Assembly: GCA_903910585.1 (NCBI GenBank)
Contig: CAIWAH010000183.1
Span: 23,446 to 87,445 of the forward strand
DNA length: 64,000 bases
Source of the DNA: an uncultured Verrucomicrobiota bacterium
GTDB taxonomy: Bacteria > Verrucomicrobiota > Verrucomicrobiia > Limisphaerales > UBA9464
Direction of reading: 5' to 3'
The notes under the pieces were generated by a model. The model was not told the DNA's origin and searched no databases. It saw nothing but the letters and a program-made list of their open reading frames with translations. The position numbers and the translations under genes were made by a program. Positions 51,583 through 59,998 of the stretch are shown here, piece after piece (position 1 is the first letter of the stretch; every line of letters starts with the position of its first letter).

Positions 51583-52434
51583 TCATTGCAGGACCAGGGA
51601 GGCGGTGTTCAGCCGGCGCCGCACGATGCGGCTCTTGAAGATCAGGGCATTGCGTTCGCCCGGCAGGATGTGTTCGACCAACTGTCCGGCGACCTGGGTG
51701 TGATAGGACTTCTGGTTGTTGCCGACCCGGAATTCTCCGGCGGACTGGTAAATCGGCCACTGGAACGTGAGCCGGACGTCGTAAACCGGGCGCTGACCGA
51801 AATCCCGCGCCACATACGGCGGCTGCAGTTCCGGCCCCGCCGGCAACAGGCTGATCTCGGCGGTCACCTGATAACGGAAGGCGAAGTCGAGCCGGTCCGT
51901 CCGCGGCGTGCCCGTCGCCACCGGGCGCACTTTTTCATCCAGTGGCCCCGTGAACGCCCGCAGCTGGGCAATCACCTGGTTCGTGCCAAACCGATTTTGC
52001 CGGACATCCAGTTTGGGCAGGGACAGCAGCCCGACGATGTCCTCCGGCAACAGCTGGCGACCCGAAGGAACCTGATCCAAGGCCGCCAACGCGGAATTGG
52101 CCGGCCAATCGAAGAACCGCCCGCGGAACGCCGCGATGGTCGCCGCCCCGTTGGTCGGCTGGTGGGTCACCACGATGTAGTCCAGATAGTTGGTCAGCTC
52201 CTGATACCGCATCGAACCGCCACGGATGGCATCCAGCAGGATTTGCGCTTCCTGATCGATGATCGTGTCCTCGCGGTTCTGCTTCTGGACGTTCAGGCCG
52301 GTCGGCATCACGCCCATGATGGCCACCATCGCGATGGCCACGATGGCGATGCACAGGGCGATTTCGACCATCGTGAACGCCGCCGTTCCCGGGGCGGCCA
52401 CCTGAATTCGCCGGCTGGTTGGAATCAGTCTCAT
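51583..52434 (-). CDS. Verru_Chthon cassette protein B-like pseudopilin (PilV/GspI type)
   Basis: A 283-residue protein. After an unusually long leader (about 19 residues, MRLIPTSRRIQVAAPGTA), the hydrophobic stretch AFTMVEIALCIAIVAIAMVAIMGVM carries the prepilin motif with Glu at +5. The cleavage residue looks to be Ala (GTA-FTMVE), not the usual Gly. The helix continues with LNVQKQNREDTIIDQEAQILLDAIRGG. Its place and size fit TIGR02598. It overlaps the D gene by 4 bp. Confidence 0.83.
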   Translation of the reverse strand: MRLIPTSRRIQVAAPGTAAFTMVEIALCIAIVAIAMVAIMGVMPTGLNVQKQNREDTIIDQEAQILLDAIRGGSMRYQELTNYLDYIVVTHQPTNGAATIAAFRGRFFDWPANSALAALDQVPSGRQLLPEDIVGLLSLPKLDVRQNRFGTNQVIAQLRAFTGPLDEKVRPVATGTPRTDRLDFAFRYQVTAEISLLPAGPELQPPYVARDFGQRPVYDVRLTFQWPIYQSAGEFRVGNNQKSYHTQVAGQLVEHILPGERNALIFKSRIVRRRLNTASLVLQ

Positions 52435-53327
52435 TTCGTCTCCGGCTTGAAGAGTTTGGAACGCCCGGTGAGCGCCGCGATCCGGAAGATGCTGTTGGTG
52501 CCGTTGTTGACCGGTGTCTGCACATAGTCCAGTGGCCGCGAAAAATCAGGGCCGCCGGGGACCTTTGAATTGGGATCCGGCGTCGGCAGGCGGGGAACAA
52601 ACACGCTGCCGAATCCCAGGGTGAGGAACTGGTTCGTGGGAATGGCCTCGAAGTTATACAGCCGGCCCGTGGAATCGAACGCAACGCAGGGAAGGGCAAA
52701 CCGGGGAATCGCATCCACCGGATCGCCCAGCCGGGGCGCAATCGGGAATGGGAACAGGCCGGTGGGCAGCTGCGAGATCAGGCCATTGGGAAACTCGGAC
52801 ACGCGTCCCGCCGGAATCACGCAGACCATGTTCGTCGGGAAGACGATTCCATCCGGCAGCTCCCGCCAATCGGTCAGATAACGGGGCCGGCGGACACCCG
52901 GCTGTTCGCCGACCGAGTGTTCGGTGTAGATTGCGTAGCTGGTGTAAAGGCCGGCCACCGTGTTGGTGAACGCCCGCAGGGCCCGGTCCTTCAGCTCAGG
53001 GAGGCCGTTCAGCGTGGCCGAGGAGTTCAGCGCGTTGGCATGGGCCCGGAGATTGTCGGAAGCCGTCTGGAATCCGTTGTCCCCGATGGTTTGCGGGACC
53101 GCGAACACGAGATACACCAGCGCGCGGTTCTTGATCGCGTATTGGCGGGCCAACCCGATGTCATCGGCCATCTGCCGCTCCGCCGCCGCCAGGGCGTTGC
53201 CCTGACCAAATCCCTTGAACGCGGGCACGCTAAGCGCCGCCAGCGCCCCGATGATGGCGAGCACGATCAGCAATTCGATCAGCGTGAACGCCCGAATCGT
53301 GGAGGCGGTTGAAGTGCGACGGCGCAT
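52431..53327 (-). CDS. Verru_Chthon cassette protein D-like pseudopilin (GspH type)
   Basis: A 298-residue protein with the prepilin segment IRAFTLIELLIVLAIIGALAALSVPAF (Glu at +5; residue before Phe is Ala). A helix ALAAAERQMADDIGLARQYAIKNRALVYLVF follows, the GspH pattern of a pseudopilin with a large globular part. It is first in the D-B-C-A order on the minus strand and starts 31 bp after a GspG-like pseudopilin. It fits TIGR02596. Confidence 0.84.
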   Translation of the reverse strand: MRRRTSTASTIRAFTLIELLIVLAIIGALAALSVPAFKGFGQGNALAAAERQMADDIGLARQYAIKNRALVYLVFAVPQTIGDNGFQTASDNLRAHANALNSSATLNGLPELKDRALRAFTNTVAGLYTSYAIYTEHSVGEQPGVRRPRYLTDWRELPDGIVFPTNMVCVIPAGRVSEFPNGLISQLPTGLFPFPIAPRLGDPVDAIPRFALPCVAFDSTGRLYNFEAIPTNQFLTLGFGSVFVPRLPTPDPNSKVPGGPDFSRPLDYVQTPVNNGTNSIFRIAALTGRSKLFKPETK

Positions 53328-53358
53328 GGTCTTGCGGGGTGCGGGCTGCGGTCGGGTA

Positions 53359-54147
53359 TCAGCGCCAGCTGTAGATGTTGTCCTTGTTCACACCAACTCC
53401 CGGCTCGGAGGCAAAGTCGATCTTGCCGTCCTCACCCAGCGAGATGACCAGGGCGCTGTCTGAAATCGTCCGGGCTCCATTCGCGACGGTGCGGTTGTCG
53501 AAGGGATCCTTCACCCGGTTGTCGTAATCCAGGTCCATGATCACGATGTAGGGATAGCCCCACGGATCGCGGAAAATCATGTCCGCTTCGGAAATTCCGC
53601 CCGGCGAGATTCCCTTGGCCACCTTGGCGTTCAAATAGACCTGCTTCTGCGGATTCAGATCGTGGTTGAAATTGACGGCCTGGCCGCCGGCATCGTTGAC
53701 CACTGCGTAGGCAACGCCGGCGGTTCCAGGCCGGAACGTGTTCGCTTCCAGCGCTTTGTCCGTCAGAATGGCCATCAGTTCCGCATTGCTGACCTGCCAG
53801 GGCCTGTTCGAGAGGTTTTCCACGGCATTGTAGGCATTCCGTTTGGAACTCAGCACCTGAGCCCCGTTCTGGGAAGTGCCGTAGGTGAAGTCAGGCACCT
53901 CCGGAGTGACCGCCGCCCGGGTGTTGCGGGAAACCGGCAGCCGGCCGGTGGTGGTTTGGTAGGCCTTGACCGCCCCTACAATGTTGGCCGCGTCCACCTT
54001 CGCCTGCTTTTTTCGGGCATTTTTGGAAACCCCGCTGAGAGCGGGCAACAGCATCCCGGCAAGGATGGCGATGATCGCGATCACAACCAGCAGCTCAATC
54101 AGCGTAAACCCGCGCTGCGGACGACGGGAGGAGAGGGAGAGTTTCAT
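53359..54147 (-). CDS. GspG-like pseudopilin
   Basis: A 262-residue protein with a classic type II/IV prepilin start: basic leader MKLSLSSRRPQRG, cleavage after Gly13, then FTLIELLVVIAIIAILAGMLLPAL. The helix KNARKKQAKVDAANIVGAVKAYQTTTGRLPVSR and the later DPWGYPYIVIMDLDYDNRVKDPF are typical of the major pseudopilin GspG family, including the conserved DPWG. It lies 24 bp after another GspG-like gene and begins a run of same-strand pseudopilin genes. Confidence 0.92.
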   Translation of the reverse strand: MKLSLSSRRPQRGFTLIELLVVIAIIAILAGMLLPALSGVSKNARKKQAKVDAANIVGAVKAYQTTTGRLPVSRNTRAAVTPEVPDFTYGTSQNGAQVLSSKRNAYNAVENLSNRPWQVSNAELMAILTDKALEANTFRPGTAGVAYAVVNDAGGQAVNFNHDLNPQKQVYLNAKVAKGISPGGISEADMIFRDPWGYPYIVIMDLDYDNRVKDPFDNRTVANGARTISDSALVISLGEDGKIDFASEPGVGVNKDNIYSWR

Positions 54148-54171
54148 GGGGTGAGAAATTGGGCGGCGAGA

Positions 54172-54978
54172 TCAGTTCTTCCAGTTGCCGATGATGCGGC
54201 GCTCGCCTTTGACGACGATCTCCGCCCACAGGTCGAAGCTGTTCGGGTTGTTGGTGGGATTGGTGGAAACGTAGCGCCACGGGTTGAGACCGGGATTCGA
54301 GGCCACCGGCGGCGGAAAACGGGAATCGTTCAGCGGCCACGATATGCCGGAACCCTTTTTGCCGGAGGCATCGCCCGAGTGACCGACCGCCATCAGCTCG
54401 AAGTCCACATATCCCGCCGAATTGGTTGAGCGAAACAGCTCACACACCTGACCGTCCTTGAACTCCCGGCTGAACAGCTTGCGCTTGGCCTGGCGATCCG
54501 CCGCAGTCAGTGTCGCCCCGCCTGAACCCGCAGGTCTTGGCACCGCATTCACCAAACCTTCCCTGCCAGTCAGGTCATCGATCTTTGCCGAAAGAATCTC
54601 CGTTTCGTCATCCGCCGTGAAAAAGCTCGCCCGCTGGTTGTCCACCAGCGCTCCGGTAAGTTCGTAGTAGAGGGTGTTCAGGATGGGGTCCACCGCAGTC
54701 GTTGGCTGACCGTTGTAATTGGTCGTGTAGGCGTGATCCGGCGGATAGACGCCAAAGCGGGACTTGTAGGATTCGATCGCCGTCACCAACCCCGCAAGTT
54801 CGGCGCGGACCCTGGCCTCCTTCATCTTCGCCGAAGCCACCGGCGCCAGACCGACCACCATGCCCGCCAGCACCGAGATGATGGCGATGACCGTCAGCAG
54901 TTCGATCAGGGTGAACGCCCCCCGGCGACCGCCTTCCCGGCGGCCGCAATGGGCGGAGCGTTTCATGGCTGTAAACAT
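54172..54978 (-). CDS. GspG-like pseudopilin (second copy)
   Basis: A 268-residue protein; ATG 54966 is an alternative start that leaves a shorter basic leader. The prepilin motif is GAFTLIELLTVIAIISVLAGMVVGLAPVASA, preceded by a very basic leader (GRREGGRRG). The helix AKMKEARVRAELAGLVTAIESYKSRFGVYPPDH has the GspG look, and the tail ends in LNPWRYVSTNP and FDLWAEIVVKGERRIIGNWKN. The cleavage residue is Ala before Phe, as in the D and B proteins. It is the first gene of the pseudopilin-protease run and lies downstream of the toxin-antitoxin pair. Confidence 0.9.
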   Translation of the reverse strand: MFTAMKRSAHCGRREGGRRGAFTLIELLTVIAIISVLAGMVVGLAPVASAKMKEARVRAELAGLVTAIESYKSRFGVYPPDHAYTTNYNGQPTTAVDPILNTLYYELTGALVDNQRASFFTADDETEILSAKIDDLTGREGLVNAVPRPAGSGGATLTAADRQAKRKLFSREFKDGQVCELFRSTNSAGYVDFELMAVGHSGDASGKKGSGISWPLNDSRFPPPVASNPGLNPWRYVSTNPTNNPNSFDLWAEIVVKGERRIIGNWKN

Positions 54979-55015
54979 ACGCGGTGAAAAATGTGGGTTG
55001 AGCCTCGCGGAATTC

Positions 55016-55297
55016 CTACCGGTCCTTCAATTCCTTTTCCATCCGTTCACTGAGCCATTGCTTGATCATGCTCTGGTAGTTCAGGTAGCGCTCCCGCGCC
55101 AACCGCTTGATCCGCGCCAACATCCGCGGGTCCATCCGCAACGTGATCGTGACCGACTCGGACTGCTCCGAGGCCATCGCCTTGGCCGCCTCCATGAGGC
55201 GCAGCTCAATCTGGGAATCCGCCCAAAACGCCGCTTCGGCCTGTTCGCTGTCGAACAGCGGGACCTCTTCCCAGGAACTGAGCACCGGCAATGACAT
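55016..55297 (-). CDS. CopG/BrnA-like antitoxin
   Basis: A 93-residue protein with an acidic N-terminal half (WEEVPLFDSEQAEAAFWADSQIELRL) and a C-terminal ribbon-helix-helix (ESVTITLRMDPRMLARIKRLARERYLNYQSMIKQWLSERMEKEL). This layout is that of CopG-type antitoxins partnered with BrnT toxins. It starts 3 bp after the toxin gene. It would bind the toxin and repress the pair's promoter. Confidence 0.85.
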   Translation of the reverse strand: MSLPVLSSWEEVPLFDSEQAEAAFWADSQIELRLMEAAKAMASEQSESVTITLRMDPRMLARIKRLARERYLNYQSMIKQWLSERMEKELKDR

Positions 55298-55300
55298 CGG

Positions 55301-55588
55301 TCACGACTCCAAATTCTGCCGCATCAACCGCTGATAGAAGAATTCTTCGGCGTCGGTGAACACCCTCGCGACAATCACCCGAATCATTCTTCCGTTCGTC
55401 CGATACACACTGAAAACCCCCTGCCCTCCCCCGGTTTTTCCCAAGTTGAAGTAGCGAGCCTGCACACTGAACCGAGGTGAATCAGGCAACAAGCGGACAG
55501 CAAATGGATCCTCAAACGACTCCTCGATTTCTCGGGTCGTCAGAGTTTCGCCCACCTCAAAGGGGGGATTATTCCAATCAAAGTCCAC
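55301..55588 (-). CDS. BrnT-like ribonuclease toxin
   Basis: A 95-residue protein starting MDFDWNNPPFEVGETLTTREIEESFEDPFAVRLLP and ending VFSVYRTNGRMIRVIVARVFTDAEEFFYQRL. The order (F-W near the start, a helix ExxxSFEDP, then R-x-R-V-I-x-A-R and E..FY) follows BrnT, a RelE-fold mRNA-cleaving toxin. The usual K-x-N-x-x-K-H start motif is missing, so it is a divergent member. The toxin gene precedes its antitoxin. Confidence 0.7.
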   Translation of the reverse strand: MDFDWNNPPFEVGETLTTREIEESFEDPFAVRLLPDSPRFSVQARYFNLGKTGGGQGVFSVYRTNGRMIRVIVARVFTDAEEFFYQRLMRQNLES

Positions 55589-55674
55589 GTTGCGACCTGT
55601 AAAGCCATAGCCAGTGCGGTGTAACTACTTTGTATTTACACGCGACTAGCTTTAGGCGTCAAACGGATTCCTAG

Positions 55675-55708
55675 AAAAAGAGCGGCCACCAGTTGTGGTG
55701 GCCGCTCT
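55675..55708 (-). terminator. Terminator of the pilus motor gene cluster
   Basis: Perfect 13-bp stem AGAGCGGCCACCA (55679-55691) with its complement at 55696-55708, 4-nt loop, and a T run on the minus strand (55675-55679). It follows the platform-protein gene stop at 55727. The 138-bp gap to the toxin gene holds nothing else. Confidence 0.93.
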
Positions 55709-55726
55709 GACAAAACATTTCCGGGC

Positions 55727-57097
55727 TCACTCGCCCTTGTCGCCGCCGCCTTCATTGCCACCCAGCTGGTCAATCAGGCTGATCAGCGGCAGAAACAGGG
55801 CGATGACGATGGACCCGACGATCACGGCCAAGAACACGATCATGATCGGCTCCAACAGCGAGGTCATCGCCGCCACGGCGTTGTCCACCTCGTCATCGTA
55901 GTTGTCGGCGATCTTCAGCAACATCTCCGGCAAGGCACCGGTCTGTTCACCGACGTCCACCATCGAGATCACCATGGGCGGGAATACCCCCGACTTCTCC
56001 AGTGGCGCGGTGATCGTCTCACCTTCCTTCACGCTTTCATGAATCGCCTGAACCGCGGCGGCCACGACCATGTTGCCGGCCGTTTCCCGCACGATGTTGA
56101 GCGCCTGAAGGATTGGCACACCGGAACTAACGAGGGTGCCCAAGGTTCGGCAGAACCGGGCGATGGCCACCTTGGAAATCACGTCACCCAAAACCGGCAG
56201 GTGCAGCTTGATCTTGTCCCAGATGTATTGGCCCTTCTTGGTCTTCAGGGCGACTTTGAACACCACGACGAATCCCACGATTCCCCAGATCACGGGGCCG
56301 GGGAAAATTGGCAATCCAAACGGGGCGGCATCGCCCAACAGAATCGTCTTCTCCTTGAGGGTGTTGGAGATGTTCAACACGAACAGCGTGAACTCCGGCA
56401 TTTTCCCGTCGCCGAGCAGGTCGGAGAAGATCTGCTGGAACTTCGGCACCACGACGATCATCAGCAGCGCCAGGATGCCGAGGGCCACGATCATGACCGC
56501 CACCGGGTAGAACATGGCGGCGATGACCTTGCCCTTGATCTTCTCCGCCTTCTCCATGAATTCCGCCAAGCGGTTGAGCACGACCTCAAGCACGCCGCCC
56601 AGCTCACCGGCGCGAACCATGTTCACGAACAGCTTGTTGAAGACTTTCGGATGCTGCGCCAAGCCTTCGGAAAAAGTGCTGCCGCCTTCGATCGAAAGCG
56701 AGAGATCACCGAGGATCCGCTTGAGAGTCGGATTGCGCTCCTGCTTTTGAAGCACGCGCATGCCGCGCAGGAGCGGCAGACCGGCATCCACCAGGGTAGC
56801 CAGCTGCCGGGTGAACGTGCACAGCACCTTGGCCTTCACCCCTCCCCCCATGCCGGGGATACGGATATTGATGTTGATTCCCTTCTTGGCGCCGCCCCCG
56901 CCGCCTTGTGCCGCCGCGGGTGCGCTGCCGCCCTTGGAATCCTTCTTCTCCTTCGGCTTCTCCGCTTCCACGACCTTGGTCGGGAAAAAGCCCATCTCCT
57001 TGAGCCGGTTGATGGCGTCATTCTGCGAGGCCACCTCCAAGGTCCCCTTGGTTTCCTTGCCCCGCGAATCCATCGCGACGTAATTGAACTTCGGCAT
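55727..57097 (-). CDS. PilC/GspF inner-membrane platform protein
   Basis: A 456-residue platform protein of type IV pili/type II secretion. Two GspF domains are visible: the first from VLCTFTRQLATLVDAGLPLLRGMRVLQKQE, the second from IARFCRTLGTLVSSGVPILQALNIVRETAGN. Three membrane segments are present (VIAAMFYPVAVMIVALGILALLMIVVVPKF, VIWGIVGFVVVFKVAL, IMIVFLAVIVGSIVIALFLPLISL). Residues about 45-90 are a low-complexity Lys/Ser/Ala/Gly-rich insertion (KKDSKGGSAPAAAQGGGGGAKK) not usual in GspF. It lies 23 bp after the PilB-like ATPase gene and ends the cluster at the terminator. Confidence 0.94.
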   Translation of the reverse strand: MPKFNYVAMDSRGKETKGTLEVASQNDAINRLKEMGFFPTKVVEAEKPKEKKDSKGGSAPAAAQGGGGGAKKGININIRIPGMGGGVKAKVLCTFTRQLATLVDAGLPLLRGMRVLQKQERNPTLKRILGDLSLSIEGGSTFSEGLAQHPKVFNKLFVNMVRAGELGGVLEVVLNRLAEFMEKAEKIKGKVIAAMFYPVAVMIVALGILALLMIVVVPKFQQIFSDLLGDGKMPEFTLFVLNISNTLKEKTILLGDAAPFGLPIFPGPVIWGIVGFVVVFKVALKTKKGQYIWDKIKLHLPVLGDVISKVAIARFCRTLGTLVSSGVPILQALNIVRETAGNMVVAAAVQAIHESVKEGETITAPLEKSGVFPPMVISMVDVGEQTGALPEMLLKIADNYDDEVDNAVAAMTSLLEPIMIVFLAVIVGSIVIALFLPLISLIDQLGGNEGGGDKGE

Positions 57098-57120
57098 AAC
57101 GATCCTTTCCAGACTGCGGC

Positions 57121-58818
57121 TCAGGTGTATTTCAAGATTTCCTCAACGGTGGATTCACCGTCGAAAATGTTGCGCAAACCGTCATCGCGCAGCGTCACCA
57201 TGCCCATTTCGATGGCCTTCTGGCGCAGAACGACAGTGGGAGCACGCTCATTGATCAGGGTGCGGATGGGGTCGGTCACCACCAGCAGCTCGTAAATGCC
57301 CTTGCGCCCCTTGTAGCCGGTGTCGTGGCAGGTCGGACATCCCCGGCCGTAGAAAAAGCTGCGGTCGCCGAGATCGTGCGGGGACAGATTGAGATGGGAG
57401 AGCTGGCTCTCCGTGGGCTCGAACGGTGTCCGGCAATTCTTGCAGACCTTCCGGACCAGCCGTTGCGCCAGCACGGCCAGCAGGGTTGAGGAAATCAGGA
57501 ACGGCTCCACCCCCATGTCCACGAGACGGGTCACAGCACCGGAGGCGTCGTTGGTGTGCAGGGTGGACAGCACCAAGTGGCCGGTCAGCGACGCCTGGAT
57601 GGCGATCTGCGCCGTTTCCAAGTCGCGCATTTCACCCAGCATGATGATGTCCGGATCCTGACGGAGGAACGCGCGCAGAGCCTTCATGAAGGTCAGGCCG
57701 CCGCCTTCGTTGACCTGCACCTGCATGATGCCCTCGATGTCAAACTCGACCGGGTCCTCGACCGTCAGCAACTTGGCGTCAATCGTGTTGATGCGTCTTA
57801 GACAGGAGTAAAGCGTGGTCGTTTTGCCGCAACCGGTTGGGCCGGTCACCGCAAAGATCCCGTTGGGCTGGTTGATCGTCTCGCCCACAAAGTCGAAGAT
57901 GGTCTTGGGCAGCCCAAGCGTCTCCAGCTCCAGATTGACCGCGCCCCGGTCCAGCACGCGCAACACCACCGATTCGCCGAATGCCGTGGGCAGCGTGGAA
58001 ACACGCAAATCGATCTGCTTTCCGGCGATGTTCACCGAAATGCGGCCGTCCTGCGGCAGACGGCGTTCGGAGATGTTCAGGTTCGCCATCACCTTGATGC
58101 GCGAGGTCACCGGGGCCGCCAAATGCTTCGGCGGCGGGGACATTTCGTAGAGTGCCCCGTCCACGCGATAGCGGATCTTGAACTCGTCCTCGAACGGCTC
58201 GAAGTGAATGTCGCTCGCCCGGTCCTGCACGGCCTGCATCAGGATCAGGTTCACAAACTTGACGATCGGCGCATCTCCCGCGCCGGCATCAATCGTGATG
58301 CCGCCGGTCTTCACCTCTTCCACCGGACCGGTGTCGGCCCCGAGCTCCTTCAGCATCTCCGAGTAACCCGAAGACGCCGCCTGGTTGGGGTAGAATTTCT
58401 CGAGCGCCTTCTGGATCGCAGCCGGATCCGCCACCACGAGCTGGATCTGGAACTTCACCGAGAAGCCGAGCTCGTCCACGGCCGCCGGATTCAGCGGATC
58501 CACCATCGCGACTTGCACGGTGTCGCCGTAGAGGGCGACCGGCACGCACTGATACATCCGGGCGCTTTCGGTCGGGACGGCCGCGATCACCTCCGGCGTC
58601 ATCGCCTCCTCGTCGATGGTGACAACCATCGTCCCCAGCTGATCCGCCACGATCTGGAGCAGCGAGTCGCCGTCGATGAGGCCGTAGTCCTGAATCACCT
58701 GGACCACCGGTTTGCCGCTGCGGAGGTGTTCCTGCATGACCTCCTCCATCTGGAGGTCGTCCAGCATTCCCCGCTCGCGGACGAGCGCCAACAGTGGATC
58801 GGATACGGCTTCTGACAT
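57121..58818 (-). CDS. PilB/GspE assembly ATPase (565 residues)
   Basis: Secretion/pilus extension ATPase. An N-terminal MshEN/GspE-N domain (about 1-150) is followed by the RecA-like motor with Walker [15 protein letters not shown] (about residues 325-338), the Asp box [18 protein letters not shown], Walker [14 protein letters not shown] and the His box [13 protein letters not shown] zinc-finger tetracysteine is formed by CKNC and CPTC ([26 protein letters not shown]). It is followed after 23 bp by the platform protein and preceded by pilT after 3 bp. Walker A has Cys in place of the usual Ser in GPTGSGKT. Confidence 0.94.
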   Translation of the reverse strand: MSEAVSDPLLALVRERGMLDDLQMEEVMQEHLRSGKPVVQVIQDYGLIDGDSLLQIVADQLGTMVVTIDEEAMTPEVIAAVPTESARMYQCVPVALYGDTVQVAMVDPLNPAAVDELGFSVKFQIQLVVADPAAIQKALEKFYPNQAASSGYSEMLKELGADTGPVEEVKTGGITIDAGAGDAPIVKFVNLILMQAVQDRASDIHFEPFEDEFKIRYRVDGALYEMSPPPKHLAAPVTSRIKVMANLNISERRLPQDGRISVNIAGKQIDLRVSTLPTAFGESVVLRVLDRGAVNLELETLGLPKTIFDFVGETINQPNGIFAVTGPTGCGKTTTLYSCLRRINTIDAKLLTVEDPVEFDIEGIMQVQVNEGGGLTFMKALRAFLRQDPDIIMLGEMRDLETAQIAIQASLTGHLVLSTLHTNDASGAVTRLVDMGVEPFLISSTLLAVLAQRLVRKVCKNCRTPFEPTESQLSHLNLSPHDLGDRSFFYGRGCPTCHDTGYKGRKGIYELLVVTDPIRTLINERAPTVVLRQKAIEMGMVTLRDDGLRNIFDGESTVEEILKYT

Positions 58819-58821
58819 AGG

Positions 58822-59928
58822 CTATTTCTGGCCGGCAGCCGCGGCGGCCGATTTCGCCAGCTTCACTTCCTGAAGTTTCATCACGATTGTGGTGGGGTCC
58901 TGCGCCTTGGTGATGACCTCTTCCTCGGCAATCATGCCCGCCTCGTATTTCTCCATCAGGAACGCGTCGAGCGTGACCATCCCAAATTTGGCACCCGTCT
59001 GGATGTCGGAGTTGATTCGGAAGGTCTTGTTGTCCCGGATCAGCGCGCCAATTGAGGGCGTGTTGATCATTATTTCAAACACCGCCACACGGCCCGGCTT
59101 GTCACACCGGGGCAGCAGCAGCTGCGAGATCACGGCTTGCAGCACCGTCGAAAGCTGGATGCGGATCATCTCCTGCTGGTTGGTCGGGAAGGCGTTGGTG
59201 ATACGGTCGATGGTCTTCGCGGCACCGGTCGTGTGCAGGGTGCCGAACACCAAGTGACCCGTTTCCGCCGCCGTGATCGCCGCCTCCATCGTCTCGAGGT
59301 CGCGCAGCTCACCCACCAGAATGCAGTCCGGGTCCTGACGCAGCGCGCGACGCAACGCCTCGGCGAAGTTGGGCACGTCCACGTTCACTTCCCGCTGCGT
59401 CACCACCGCCTTCTTGTGCTTGTGGTAATACTCGATGGGATCCTCGATCGTGATGATGTGGGCCTCATCACGCTCCTCGTTAATGATGTTGATCATCGAG
59501 GCAAGGGTCGTGGTCTTGCCTGAACCTGTCGGACCGGTCACCAGCACCAGTCCGCGCGGCTTCCAGAGCAGTTCCTTGACGCTCGGCGGGATGCCGATCT
59601 GCTCCATTGTCAGCAACTTCGAGGGAATCTGGCGCAGCACGAGGGCAAAATTGCCCTTTTCCTTGAAGGCGCTGACGCGGAAGCGGGCCAGTTCGCCGAA
59701 GGCGAAACCGAAGTCCGCACCACCCTTCTCGCGGATCTGCTGGATGTGGTCTTCCGAGGTGATGGACCGCATCAGCTCCTCGGTGTCCTCCGGCTTCAGG
59801 ACGGGGCCTTCCACCCGGTGCAAAATGCCGTGGAGACGGATGACCGGGGGGATACCCACCCGGATGTGCAGGTCAGCGGCACCTTCCGACACCACCAACT
59901 GCAACAGATCAGACATTTGATACGACAT
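58822..59928 (-). CDS. pilT: PilT twitching-motility retraction ATPase
   Basis: A 368-residue PilT: N-terminal PAS-like domain with [19 protein letters not shown], Walker [11 protein letters not shown] (residues 132-141), Asp box [25 protein letters not shown], Walker [14 protein letters not shown], His box [19 protein letters not shown] and the Arg-rich [19 protein letters not shown]. The C-terminal domain keeps [17 protein letters not shown]. It powers pilus disassembly. Its presence shows that the cluster belongs to a true retractable type IV pilus or serves one, and not only to a type II secretion system. It lies 70 bp downstream of the second PilB-like gene. Confidence 0.95.
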   Translation of the reverse strand: MSYQMSDLLQLVVSEGAADLHIRVGIPPVIRLHGILHRVEGPVLKPEDTEELMRSITSEDHIQQIREKGGADFGFAFGELARFRVSAFKEKGNFALVLRQIPSKLLTMEQIGIPPSVKELLWKPRGLVLVTGPTGSGKTTTLASMINIINEERDEAHIITIEDPIEYYHKHKKAVVTQREVNVDVPNFAEALRRALRQDPDCILVGELRDLETMEAAITAAETGHLVFGTLHTTGAAKTIDRITNAFPTNQQEMIRIQLSTVLQAVISQLLLPRCDKPGRVAVFEIMINTPSIGALIRDNKTFRINSDIQTGAKFGMVTLDAFLMEKYEAGMIAEEEVITKAQDPTTIVMKLQEVKLAKSAAAAAGQK

Positions 59929-59998
59929 GGCGAAATCCTTGGACTCGAATTCTGGACTAGCGACCGGTCAATCCTCTCAGCAGTTACATTGCCACCGT

